Shown: piece by piece, positions 1-11,517 of the stretch
Layout of the letters: every line of letters begins with the position of its first letter
Numbering within the stretch: position 1 is the first letter of the stretch
Source: Nocardioides sp. IC4_145
GTDB lineage: Bacteria; Actinomycetota; Actinomycetes; Propionibacteriales; Nocardioidaceae
DNA: 47,223 bases
Reading direction: 5' to 3'
Assembly (NCBI RefSeq): GCF_011250565.1
Contig: NZ_JAANMS010000039.1
Location: 1 to 47,223 of the forward strand
Notes under the pieces: model-generated
What the model was told of the DNA's origin: nothing
The model's input: only the letters and a program-made list of their open reading frames with translations
The model's database searches: none
Made by a program: the position numbers and the translations under genes

Positions 1-129
1 GACGCCGTCACCCGGATCACCCTCCGGCTGCCCGAGTCGGTCAAGACCCGCGCCGAGGAGCTGGCCGGCCGGTCGGGCCAGTCCCTGAACACCTGGTTGG
101 TGAACGTCGTCCGCGGCGCCACCCGCGGG
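1..129 (+). pseudogene. Ribbon-helix-helix (RHH) fragment, C-terminal half of a split antitoxin-like gene
   Basis: Frame 1 is open from the window edge and reads as an RHH DNA-binding segment: ITLRLPESVKTRAEELAGRS, then GQSLNTWLVNVVRGATRG. This is the alternating beta strand plus two helices found at the C-terminus of HicB/Arc-like antitoxin proteins in actinobacteria. After about position 129 the frame stays open but turns into Arg-rich sequence typical of an antisense reading, so the real protein does not continue. The matching N-terminal half lies immediately to the right on the opposite strand (122-306). The upstream part of this fragment is outside the window. I am confident about the RHH identity and less so about whether the break is biological or an assembly artefact. 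Confidence 0.6.
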
Positions 130-306
130 CATCTCGGCGGTGATCTCCGCGGCCGCCTGGGAGACGGCCTCCATCATCGCCAGCCGCGCCGCCGGGTCGA
201 GCGCGAACGCCAGCCGCTCCGCGACCTGGCGCGCCTCCGGTCCGGCCGCCTCGGCGGCCGCGAGGAGGTCGCGGCGCAACGACTCGACGTACGGCGTGAT
301 GTCCAT
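122..306 (-). pseudogene. N-terminal half of an RHH/HicB-like antitoxin protein, interrupted
   Basis: Reading leftwards from ATG at 306 gives MDITPYVESLRRDLLAAAEA, followed by an alanine-rich amphipathic stretch ending ITAEMPAG. This is the typical N-terminus of a family of actinobacterial proteins (about 140-180 residues) that end in an RHH domain. Here the reading runs into the reverse complement of the RHH segment instead of the usual linker. The frame stays open to the window edge, but everything left of about 129 is antisense to the RHH fragment. The start needs no ribosome binding site if the transcript is leaderless (see 306-342). The gene appears broken by inversion of its 3' part at an 8-bp palindrome, CCCGCGGG (122-129). 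Confidence 0.6.
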
Positions 307-313
307 GTGCACC

Positions 314-342
314 ACGATGACACCATGATGACGTCACGTCAA
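314..342 (-). promoter_or_regulatory. Candidate leaderless promoter with TGACGTCA palindrome for the minus-strand RHH gene
   Basis: On the minus strand TTGACG (342-337) is followed after 17 bases by CATCGT (319-314), and the ATG at 306 lies 7 bases further, where transcription would start. A perfect 8-bp palindrome TGACGTCA (329-336) sits in the spacer and could be an operator, possibly for the antitoxin-like protein itself. The -10 match is modest, so this is a proposal. Confidence 0.35.
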
Positions 343-467
343 GGTCCTGGTGATGTCACCGCGGCGCCGTTTGCCGTCGGACGCTTCCGGGCAACTGCCC
401 AGACGGCCGCGCTCACGCACCACGAGCCACGGCCGTCCCCTCGCACCGCCGTCACGAAAGGCCGTCC

Positions 468-2216
468 ATGGCCAGCTGGGCACCGACCGTCCTCGCCAGC
501 GACACGTTGATCGACGCCAACGCCGTCGACTACCTGATCGTCGGGCTGTACTTCGCCGTCGTCCTCGGCATCGGCCTGATGGCCCGCCGCCAGGTCTCCG
601 ACTCCGTCGACTTCTTCCTGTCCGGGCGCTCGCTGCCCGCCTGGGTCACCGGCCTGGCGTTCATCGCGGCCAACCTCGGGGCCGTCGAGATCATGGGCAT
701 GTCCGCCTCCGGCGCGGAGTTCGGCCTGCCGACGGTCCACTACTTCTGGGTCGGCGCGATCCCGGCGATGCTGTTCCTCGGCGTCGTGATGATGCCGTTC
801 TACTACGGCTCGAAGGTCCGGTCGGTCCCCGAGTTCATGTACCGCCGGTTCGGCACCGGCGCGCACCTGGTCAACTCGATCTCGTTCGCGGTCGCCCAGC
901 TCCTCATCGCCGGCATCAACCTCTACCTGCTCGGCACGATCATCCAGGCGCTGCTCGGCTGGCCGCTGCTCGTCGCGCTGCTCGTCGCCGCGGTCGTCGT
1001 GCTGTCCTACATCACCCTCGGCGGCCTGAGCGCCGCGATCTACAACGAGGTGCTGCAGTTCTTCGTCATCGTGGCGGCGCTGCTGCCGCTGACGCTCATC
1101 GGCCTCGACCGGGTCGGCGGCTGGGGCGGGCTGACGGACAAGATCACCGAGGCCGCCGGCGACAACCCGGAGACCGCGCCCGCCGCCCAGCAGCTCAACT
1201 CCTGGCCGGGCAACGCGCTCTCGGGCTTCGACTCCGACCTGCTCTCGGTCGTCGGCATCGTCTTCGGCCTCGGCTTCGTGCTGTCCTTCGGCTACTGGAC
1301 GACGAACTTCGTCGAGGTCCAGCGCGCGATGGCGACCGACTCGATCTCCTCGGCGCGCAAGACGCCGATCATCGGCGCCTTCCCGAAGATGTTCGTCCCC
1401 TTCATCACGATCCTGCCCGGCATGATCGCGGCGGTGCTCGTCTCGGAGATCGCCGACACCAAGGCCGGCGAGCAGGTCGCCGGCGGGACCGGCGGCACCG
1501 TCACCTACAACGACTCCCTGCTCTACCTCATGCGCGACCTGCTGCCCAACGGCCTGCTCGGCGTCGCGATCGCCGGTCTGCTCGCGGCCTTCATGGCCGG
1601 CATGGCGGCCAACATCTCCGCGTTCAACACGGTCTTCAGCTACGACCTCTGGCAGCGGTACGCCGTCAAGGACCGCGACGACGACTACTACCTGAAGATC
1701 GGGCGGCTCGCGACCGTCGGCGCGACGGTCATCGCCGTCGGCACGGCGTACCTCGCCACGAACTTCTCGAACATCATGGACTACCTCCAGACGCTGTTCG
1801 GGTTCTTCAACGCCCCGCTGTTCGCGACGTTCATCCTCGGCATGTTCTGGAAGCGGATGACCGCCACCGCCGGCTGGGTCGGCCTCGTCTCCGGCACGCT
1901 CTCCGCCGTCGCGGTTGCCTTCCTCAGCGAGGACGCGTTCGGCTCGTTGAGCCTCGGCGTCATCCCGGTCGGCGGCCAGGGTGCGGCGTTCCTCGCGGCC
2001 GGTGCGGCGTTCGTCGTCGACATCGTCCTCAGCGTCGTCGTGTCGCTGGTGACGAGGCCCAAGCCGGTCGAGGAGCTCAAGGGCCTCGTCTACTCCGAGA
2101 CCCCGCGCGAGGACCTCGTCGACGCCGACGAGGCGTCGTACCCGTGGTACCGCCGCACCCTCCCGCTGGCCGGCGTCGCGCTCGCGATGGTCGTCGTCCT
2201 CAACGTGCTGTTCTGA
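468..2216 (+). CDS. Sodium:solute symporter (SSS family)
   Basis: This 582-residue membrane protein of the SSS (SLC5/SglT-like) family uses the sodium gradient to import a small solute. It shows about 13-14 hydrophobic segments. Family-typical features are the first helix region YLIVGLYFAVVLGIG, the segment FFLSGRSLPAWVTGLAF with ANLGAVEIMG just after it, and ITLGGLSAAIYNEVLQFF in the middle. A longer non-membrane loop (residues about 220-245) separates two helices, as in sugar-type SSS carriers. ATG 468 is preceded by GAAAGG at good spacing. A two-helix membrane protein follows 26 bp downstream and probably belongs to the same transcript. The substrate cannot be told from sequence; sugar and carboxylate are both possible. 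Confidence 0.9.
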   Translation: MASWAPTVLASDTLIDANAVDYLIVGLYFAVVLGIGLMARRQVSDSVDFFLSGRSLPAWVTGLAFIAANLGAVEIMGMSASGAEFGLPTVHYFWVGAIPAMLFLGVVMMPFYYGSKVRSVPEFMYRRFGTGAHLVNSISFAVAQLLIAGINLYLLGTIIQALLGWPLLVALLVAAVVVLSYITLGGLSAAIYNEVLQFFVIVAALLPLTLIGLDRVGGWGGLTDKITEAAGDNPETAPAAQQLNSWPGNALSGFDSDLLSVVGIVFGLGFVLSFGYWTTNFVEVQRAMATDSISSARKTPIIGAFPKMFVPFITILPGMIAAVLVSEIADTKAGEQVAGGTGGTVTYNDSLLYLMRDLLPNGLLGVAIAGLLAAFMAGMAANISAFNTVFSYDLWQRYAVKDRDDDYYLKIGRLATVGATVIAVGTAYLATNFSNIMDYLQTLFGFFNAPLFATFILGMFWKRMTATAGWVGLVSGTLSAVAVAFLSEDAFGSLSLGVIPVGGQGAAFLAAGAAFVVDIVLSVVVSLVTRPKPVEELKGLVYSETPREDLVDADEASYPWYRRTLPLAGVALAMVVVLNVLF

Positions 2217-2242
2217 CCCCCGCCCTCACCCGAGGAGATCCC

Positions 2243-2518
2243 GTGCCCACTGCTCCCGCCCGCGCTACCCAGCGGCGCCACCGCGCCGGCGCCCTCGACA
2301 TCCGCAACATCATCGGCGGGCTGCTCGCCGCCTACGGCGTGATCCTCACGCTGATGGGGCTCCTCGGCGACCCCGAGACCGACAAGACCGGCGGGGTGAA
2401 CGCCAACCTCTGGGCCGGGCTCGCGATGCTCGTCGTCGGGCTGGTCTTCGTCGCGTGGGCGGTGCTGCGGCCGACGTACGTCCCCGACGGCGGGGCGGAG
2501 GACCCGTCCGCCGACTGA
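2243..2518 (+). CDS. Small two-helix membrane protein, probable symporter partner
   Basis: A 91-residue protein starting at GTG 2243, with GAGGAG about 6 bases upstream. After a basic N-terminus (PTAPARATQRRHRAG) come two hydrophobic segments, about residues 20-43 (IRNIIGGLLAAYGVILTLMG) and 55-76 (LWAGLAMLVVGLVFVAWAVL), joined by a short loop containing ETDKTGGVNANLW. It follows the SSS symporter by 26 bp on the same strand, so co-transcription and a role in stability or function of the transporter are likely but inferred. I do not recognise a named family. It ends 6 bp from the end of the convergent MFS gene, leaving no room for a separate terminator. Confidence 0.75.
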   Translation: MPTAPARATQRRHRAGALDIRNIIGGLLAAYGVILTLMGLLGDPETDKTGGVNANLWAGLAMLVVGLVFVAWAVLRPTYVPDGGAEDPSAD

Positions 2519-2524
2519 TGGCGG

Positions 2525-4078
2525 CTAGTGCTGCTGCTGGGTGATGTCGAGCCCGCGCGGCGCGGTGAGCCACACGACGACCGCGACGGCGACCATCACC
2601 AGCCCGGCGACCAGCGAGGTGTCGACCAGCGCGTCGGTGAACGCCGCGCCCGCCTGCGCGGCGAGTGCCGGTGCCCCCGCAGCCGTCGCGACGTCGACGG
2701 CGGCGCCGAGGGAGTCCTCCGCCGCCCGGGCCGCCGTGGCGGGCAGGCCGTCGGCGACGAGCGGGCCGGTCGCGAGGTGGTCGCGGTAGACGACCGAGGC
2801 GACGCTGCCGAGGACCGCGACCCCGAGCACGCTGCCGAGGTCGTACGCCGTCTCCTCGATCGCCGCCGCGCTGCCCGCCCGCTCGGCCGGCGTCCCGGCC
2901 ATGATCATCGCCGAACCGATCGCCAGGGAGCCGGCCCCGGCGCCCACGAGCGCCATCGCGACCGCGACCGTCGGGTAGCCGAGGTCGCCGGGCACGACCG
3001 GCAGCAGCAGCGCGCCGATCCCGGCCACGCCGAGGCCGGAGGCCAGCACGGTCCGGGCGCCCACCAGCGACGCGAGCGGTGAGGCCAGCAGCGAGGCGAC
3101 GAGCCCTCCGCCGGCCAGCGGCAGCAGCCGCACCCCGGCGCCCAGCGGCGAGTGCCCCTCGACCAGCTGCAGCCACTGCGCGAGCAGCAGCAGGATCGCC
3201 GCCATCGCGAACATCGCCATCAGGGCCGCGACGACCCCGGCGGTGAACGGGCGCCGGCGGAACAACCGCACGTCGAGCAGCGGCTCGTCGCGCACCAGGC
3301 ACCTGCGGACGAAGGTGGCGAGCATCGCGACCGCCGCGGCCAGGGCCGTCCAGCCGAGCGCATCCGCGAACGTCTCCTCCTCGGCGAACCGCTTGACCGC
3401 CCACACCAGCGCGACCATCCCCGCGATCGACAGCCCGACGGACGGCAGGTCCCACGGCGCGGCGCTCGCCGCGCGGGCCTCGGGCAGGATCAGCGCGCCG
3501 GCCACCACCGCGGCCAGCATCAGGGGCACGTTGACGAGGAACGCCGCGTGCCAGCTGAAGTGCTCGAGCAGCAGCCCGCCGGCGATCGGGCCGATCGCCG
3601 CGCCGAGCGCGGAGACGGCCGCCCAGACCCCGAGCGCGGTCGCCCTCTCCGCGGGGTCGGTGAAGACCGAGCGCAGCAGGGACAGCGTGGTCGGCATGAT
3701 CATCGCGCCGCCGGCGCCGAGGAGGGAGCGGGTCGCGACCACCTGCCAGGGGGAGTCGGTGAGCACGACCAGCGCCGAGGCCGCACCAAAGACGACGAAC
3801 CCGAGCAGCAGCAGCCGCTTGCGGCCCCAGCGGTCCGCGAGCGCGCTCATCGGGATCAACAGGCCCGCCAGCACGAGCGAGTAGCTGTCGACGATCCACA
3901 GCTGCTCGGTCGCCGACGGGCGGAGGTCGGCGGCCAGGTCGGGCAGGGCCACGTTGAGGATCGTGAGGTCCATCGTGACCACGAGCAGGCTGGCCGACAG
4001 GACGGCGAGCGAGGCCCAGCGGCGTGCCGGGCTGACGTCGACGGTCGGCCCTGCGGGGGCGTGCTGCGGCGTGCTGAT
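2525..4078 (-). CDS. DHA2-type MFS drug exporter (EmrB/QacA-like), probable ATC start
   Basis: This is a 14-helix major facilitator superfamily exporter of the DHA2 family, a proton-driven multidrug or metabolite efflux pump. Motif C-like and motif A-like segments are clear: LTILNVALPDLAADLRPS, ALADRWGRKRLLLLG and GAAIGPIAGGLLLEHFSWHA. The first canonical start, GTG 3982, would delete half of helix 1. An open frame without ATG, GTG or TTG extends upstream to an in-frame TAG. Within it, ATC at 4078-4076 follows GGGGGAGGG by 6 bases and begins (M)STPQHAPAGPTVDVSPARRW, a normal N-terminus of about 517 residues in total. I therefore place the start at ATC. A sequencing error or an ATG-to-ATC mutation would look the same. 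The hairpin element at 4154-4213 separates it from the upstream gene. Confidence 0.88.
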   Translation of the reverse strand: MSTPQHAPAGPTVDVSPARRWASLAVLSASLLVVTMDLTILNVALPDLAADLRPSATEQLWIVDSYSLVLAGLLIPMSALADRWGRKRLLLLGFVVFGAASALVVLTDSPWQVVATRSLLGAGGAMIMPTTLSLLRSVFTDPAERATALGVWAAVSALGAAIGPIAGGLLLEHFSWHAAFLVNVPLMLAAVVAGALILPEARAASAAPWDLPSVGLSIAGMVALVWAVKRFAEEETFADALGWTALAAAVAMLATFVRRCLVRDEPLLDVRLFRRRPFTAGVVAALMAMFAMAAILLLLAQWLQLVEGHSPLGAGVRLLPLAGGGLVASLLASPLASLVGARTVLASGLGVAGIGALLLPVVPGDLGYPTVAVAMALVGAGAGSLAIGSAMIMAGTPAERAGSAAAIEETAYDLGSVLGVAVLGSVASVVYRDHLATGPLVADGLPATAARAAEDSLGAAVDVATAAGAPALAAQAGAAFTDALVDTSLVAGLVMVAVAVVVWLTAPRGLDITQQQH

Positions 4079-4092
4079 CGGTGTCCCTCCCC
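4070..4092 (-). promoter_or_regulatory. Strong ribosome binding site in front of an ATC codon
   Basis: The minus strand reads GGGGGAGGG, then ACACCG, then ATC AGC ACG. Anti-Shine-Dalgarno pairing is nearly ideal and the spacing is optimal, but the codon at the start position is ATC (4078-4076). No ATG, GTG or TTG lies nearby in frame. This site decides the start of the MFS gene. Confidence 0.55.
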
Positions 4093-4148
4093 CAGGTTCC
4101 TCGCCGGACTCGTCGGCGCGCCGAACCTACCGCCCGGGCCGCCCCCGC

Positions 4149-4220
4149 AACGACGACGGGGTCGTGTGCCTCCGGACGCGGCACGCCGCGTCCTCGGGCA
4201 CACGACCCCGTCGGTCGTGC
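4149..4220. repeat. Long hairpin repeat, copy 1 (probable terminator of the etfD-like gene)
   Basis: CGACGGGGTCGTGTGCC (4154-4170) pairs perfectly with 4197-4213, a 17-bp stem. Inside it lies a second 8-bp stem, GGACGCGG (4174-4181) with CCGCGTCC (4186-4193), closing a CACG loop. It begins 18 bases after the stop of the etfD-like gene and sits before the MFS gene on the same strand, which fits a terminator. A second copy with only about four differences, all in the inner part, is at 14220-14293, so this is also a dispersed repeat. Confidence 0.75.
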
Positions 4221-4230
4221 GGTGCCTGGC

Positions 4231-7944
<3,714 letters not shown>

Positions 7945-8040
7945 GCTGCTCCTCGTTGTGGTGCCGCCCGCTGGCGCGGACGCGTCCGCGAGCCTAGGTG
8001 CCTGGCCCGAGGACGTCATCGGTCCCGAGCCGTGACCTGC

Positions 8041-8058
8041 ATCCTACCTGCGGGTAAC
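8041..8058 (-). promoter_or_regulatory. Candidate promoter -10 with overlapping palindrome upstream of the etfD-like gene
   Basis: The minus strand carries TAGGAT (8046-8041), a good -10 hexamer about 97 bases before the start codon. It overlaps TACC-TGCG-GGTA (8045-8056), a palindrome resembling the TTACC/GGTAA boxes bound by actinobacterial TetR-type fatty-acid regulators. No clear -35 is seen. A link to lipid regulation is inferred from the gene's likely role. Confidence 0.3.
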
Positions 8059-8090
8059 TTGACCCCGCCCGCCCCGGTTCGCCGGCGCGG

Positions 8091-10526
8091 TCAGAGGCGG
8101 CGCACGCCGGTGACCTTGCCCGCGCGCGAGAAGTCGACCCGGACCATCACCTTGGGCTTGCCGGGCGCCTTGGCGCAGAAGCGGTACGTCGTGCCGAGCC
8201 GCTGGTAGGGCTGGCCGACCTTGCGCATGACGGCCGTCGTGGTCATGCCCCGGCGGACCAGCCGCTCGACCACGGAGAGCTGCTTGCGCAGCCCGGGGTT
8301 GCGGCACGAGTCGGGGCGCACGCCGTACGCCCGCTCCCAGGTCTGCAGGTAGGCCTCGGCACCGCGCGCCATGTCGTCGACGATGTCCGCGCCGTCCTTG
8401 CCGGCGACCTTGCGGAGGTCCTCGACCCAGTCGGGGTAGAGGCCGTACTGCGCGACGCCGTCGACGTTGATGTCGTAGACGCGCTTGCCGGCCCGCTGCT
8501 TCTCGATGGTCACGCCGCCGAGGCCGCGGAAGGGGTAGGTCACCTTGTTCTTGACGTTCGCGCCGCGCGGGTTCCCCTGCGCGCCGAGGCCGTTGATGTC
8601 CGCGCCGAAGCCCAGGCCCCAGTAGTAGCGCTCGTCGGCCCACCCGACGTGGCGGCGCCACTTCTCGACGAACCCGGTCGAGTCGCCGGCGTACGGAGCG
8701 ATGAAGCCGCCCGCCCGGTAGATGCGCGGGTAGGTGTCGGGGGTCGACCACGAGTGGCTGGACAGGACGCCGGAGTAGCCCATCTCCTCGATCTGGTCCA
8801 TCGACTGGCGACGGGCCTTGACGCTCATGTGGTCGGGGTCGAAGAGGATCTTCTTCTTCGCCAACGTCTCGATGGTGTGCTCGCCGAGGGTGGTCAGGCC
8901 GCGGTTGTTGCAGTGGTTCGGCGGCGGGTAGAGCGGGAGCGGCACGGTCGGCAGCCCGAGCGAGGCGATCGCGCCGAAGAGCGCGTCCTGGACGCCGGCG
9001 CTGATGTCGGGGACGGCGACCTGGTTGTTGTCGTGCGACTCCCCGTCGGCCGGGTCGCAGTGCCGCATGTCCCAGAAGGTGCCGGTCTCGAGGAAGTTCG
9101 CGACGTTGACGACCGGACCGATCGCGCCGGCGTCACCGGCCACGCCGGACAGCGCGTTGTCGAACTTGTTGACCAGCTCCATCTGGCGCACGCCCATCCG
9201 GTGCACCTCGGCGATCTGTCGGTCGATGTCGGCGGCGTTGCAGGCGGGGATGCCGAGCTTCATCGTGCAGCCGAACGGCACCGAGGTCTCGATGCCCATG
9301 ACCACCGCCATCTTGCCGGCGTTGATCACCTTCCGCGCCTGCCACGGGTTCTTCACGATCCGGTAGAACCCCTTGCCGGGGCCGCCGAACTGGGCGTCGA
9401 TGTAGTCCTGGAAGCGGTACATCTGCTTGGCCTGGAGCCGCACGGAGTCCATGTCGTCGCAGGAGTTCCGCTTGAGCGGGTAGAGCTGGCACAGCTGGTT
9501 GTTCTCGACCAGCAGGTTGACGAAGAGTCGCTGCCCGCCGCGCCAGGCCCGCTCCATCCAGCGGTAGTAGGTGCCCTCGTGGGTCAACGAGTTCGGTGCC
9601 GGCCAGTCCTTGAAGGTCGGCCAGCCGACCGGGTCGTGGTTGGGCGTGCCGCTGAGCACCGACTCCAGCACGCCGCCGTACCCGCCGGTGAGGGTGTGGT
9701 CGGGGCAGTCGACGAGCGCGTACGGCGCGCCGTACTCGTGCCAGGGACGGCCGCAGTGCGCCTGCCCGCCGAGGAACTCGAAGGCCATGCCGTGGGTGTG
9801 CGCGTCGACGTACCCGCGCACCTCCTGGAACGGCGTGACGCCGGCGTGCGGGCCGCCCACGACGTCGACCTGCGACTCGGGGTAGGCGCTGCAGCCGCTC
9901 GTGCGGGTCAGCGTGAAGCTCGAGGCCGAGCCGATGCGCAGGGCGCCGGAGCCGTTGCGGAAGGTGAACCGGTTGCCCTGCTTGCGCGCCGTCCACACCG
10001 TCGCCGCGGACGGCCGGGCCGCCCGTTCGCCGCGGGCGGTCACGAAGGTGTGGTCCTTCGCGTAGAGGAGATAGGTCCCGAGGCTCGTCGGCTTGAAGTA
10101 GATGGGGCTGCCGGCCAGCGCGTAGCAGCCGTTCGCCATCGCGTAGCGGTCCTGCGGGGTGCGGCGCCGCGGCTGCATGACGGCGGCGCGGCGCAGCCGC
10201 GGGTCGGGCAGGGCGCGCTCGGAGTCGACGTACGCCGCCGCCTTCCGCGCGTCCGCGGCGCTGGTCGGGTCGGCGGCGTCGGCACCGGAGCCGACCGCGC
10301 GGGAGATGGCGTTCTTGGTCTCGTCCATCGCGACCTTGGCGGCCGTCGCGGTGGAGAGCTGCTGCTCGAAGGAGCCACCGCGCAGGCCGGCCGCGCCGGG
10401 CAGCACGACCGCACCGGCGACCAGGGCGGCCGCGGCCAGGCCGGCGACGGCCAGGCGGCTACCGGCCCGGGGACGCCGGCCCCGGGATCGGTCGCGTCGG
10501 TCGGACGGCGTCCCGGGTACGGGCAT
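8091..10526 (-). CDS. Secreted or membrane-anchored metal-dependent hydrolase (M19/amidohydrolase-like)
   Basis: An 811-residue protein with a basic N-terminus followed by a hydrophobic segment (about residues 24-48), which acts as a signal peptide or anchor. The body has marks of a TIM-barrel metallohydrolase: VDAHTHGM near residue 240 (HxH metal motif), VVMGIETSVPFG, FDPDHMS near 563, LSSHSW near 590 and GFGADINGLG near 641. These resemble peptidase M19 (dipeptidase)-like proteins, although the chain is about twice as long as a typical one. Residues 130-220 form a separate N-terminal region without a recognised domain. Several Cys pairs fit an exported protein. GGGGAG lies 5 bases before ATG 10526. 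The substrate is unknown. It is not obviously coupled to either neighbour. Confidence 0.7.
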   Translation of the reverse strand: MPVPGTPSDRRDRSRGRRPRAGSRLAVAGLAAAALVAGAVVLPGAAGLRGGSFEQQLSTATAAKVAMDETKNAISRAVGSGADAADPTSAADARKAAAYVDSERALPDPRLRRAAVMQPRRRTPQDRYAMANGCYALAGSPIYFKPTSLGTYLLYAKDHTFVTARGERAARPSAATVWTARKQGNRFTFRNGSGALRIGSASSFTLTRTSGCSAYPESQVDVVGGPHAGVTPFQEVRGYVDAHTHGMAFEFLGGQAHCGRPWHEYGAPYALVDCPDHTLTGGYGGVLESVLSGTPNHDPVGWPTFKDWPAPNSLTHEGTYYRWMERAWRGGQRLFVNLLVENNQLCQLYPLKRNSCDDMDSVRLQAKQMYRFQDYIDAQFGGPGKGFYRIVKNPWQARKVINAGKMAVVMGIETSVPFGCTMKLGIPACNAADIDRQIAEVHRMGVRQMELVNKFDNALSGVAGDAGAIGPVVNVANFLETGTFWDMRHCDPADGESHDNNQVAVPDISAGVQDALFGAIASLGLPTVPLPLYPPPNHCNNRGLTTLGEHTIETLAKKKILFDPDHMSVKARRQSMDQIEEMGYSGVLSSHSWSTPDTYPRIYRAGGFIAPYAGDSTGFVEKWRRHVGWADERYYWGLGFGADINGLGAQGNPRGANVKNKVTYPFRGLGGVTIEKQRAGKRVYDINVDGVAQYGLYPDWVEDLRKVAGKDGADIVDDMARGAEAYLQTWERAYGVRPDSCRNPGLRKQLSVVERLVRRGMTTTAVMRKVGQPYQRLGTTYRFCAKAPGKPKVMVRVDFSRAGKVTGVRRL

Positions 10527-10572
10527 GCAGGCTCCCCAGTGTCGGCCCGGAAGGGGCGATGAGACGTGGAAC

Positions 10573-11517
10573 CTAGTCAGGTTCCGTTGCTGGGGTCAAC
10601 GGTCCGCCCGCGTCTTGGCTACGGCGGCCGAGCCCCGCGACCGCGGCCAGGACCAGGAGCGTGCCTGCGACGCCCCCGGGCCCGATCCGCTCGCCGAGGA
10701 AGACCGCCGCCACGACCGCCGCGGTGACCGGCTCCAGCAGCGTCGCGACGACCGCGGCGCTGCCGTCGGCGGTGCGCAACCCGGCGTAGAGCAGGCCGTA
10801 GGCGAGCGCCATCGTCAGCACGCCGAGGTAGAGCAGCGTCGCGACCACGACCGGGTCGGCGGTCAGCACCACCTCGCCCCGCAGGGCGTCAGTGACCAGG
10901 AACGGCGCGAGCGCGAGCGTCCCGACGGTCGTGGTGGCGGTCGTCAGGGTGAGGGGCCCGGTCGATCGGGCGAGCGGCTCGCCCAGGGCGGTCGCCAGCG
11001 CGTACGCCGACCCCGACGCCACGGCGAGCACGACCCCGAGCACCGGGTGGGGCCCGGTCGAGCCGCCGTGGCCGGCGAAGACGCTCACCAGCACCAGCCC
11101 CGTGAGCGCGGCGACGAGGACGAGCAGGCGGTCGGCCCCGGGCGGTCGGCGGTCGCGGACCGACTCGGCAACGGTGAGCAGCACCGGCGCCAGGCCGAGG
11201 CTGACGACGGTCGCGACCGTGACGCCGACGGAGACGACCGCGCCGAAGTAGAGCGCCTGGTAGGCCGCCGTCCCGCAGCCGACGGCCACCACCCGGCCGG
11301 GCCGGGCGCGGAGCAGCCGCACCAGCGCCCCGCCGGAGCGGAGCGCGACCACGGCGGCCACGAGGACGACCGCGGCGATGCCCATCCGCCAGGCGCTGAT
11401 CGTGCCGACCGACATCGGCACGTGCTCGCGTACCACCTGGACGCCGAGGCCGCCGGTGCCCCACAGGACGCCGGCCAGCGCGACCTGGAGCAGGCCGACC
11501 CGGGGGTCGGGCCTCAC
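10573..11517 (-). CDS. EamA/DMT-family permease
   Basis: This 314-residue, ten-helix permease of the drug/metabolite transporter superfamily consists of two EamA repeats, the first beginning LLQVALAGVLWGTGGLGVQV and the second LGVVLAVASGSAYALATALG. The C-terminal half carries LEPVTAAVVAAVFLGERI, a family hallmark. Such proteins usually export amino acids or other metabolites. It starts at GTG 11517, which overlaps the stop of the upstream IclR regulator by 4 bases (GTGA), so the two are co-translated and the regulator probably controls the permease. The substrate cannot be read from sequence. Confidence 0.88.
   Translation of the reverse strand: MRPDPRVGLLQVALAGVLWGTGGLGVQVVREHVPMSVGTISAWRMGIAAVVLVAAVVALRSGGALVRLLRARPGRVVAVGCGTAAYQALYFGAVVSVGVTVATVVSLGLAPVLLTVAESVRDRRPPGADRLLVLVAALTGLVLVSVFAGHGGSTGPHPVLGVVLAVASGSAYALATALGEPLARSTGPLTLTTATTTVGTLALAPFLVTDALRGEVVLTADPVVVATLLYLGVLTMALAYGLLYAGLRTADGSAAVVATLLEPVTAAVVAAVFLGERIGPGGVAGTLLVLAAVAGLGRRSQDAGGPLTPATEPD

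Noticed and set aside
8649..10562. A 637-codon plus-strand open frame opposite the secreted hydrolase
   Set aside because: Composition is that of a reverse reading, while the minus-strand frame has a signal segment, SD and metal motifs.
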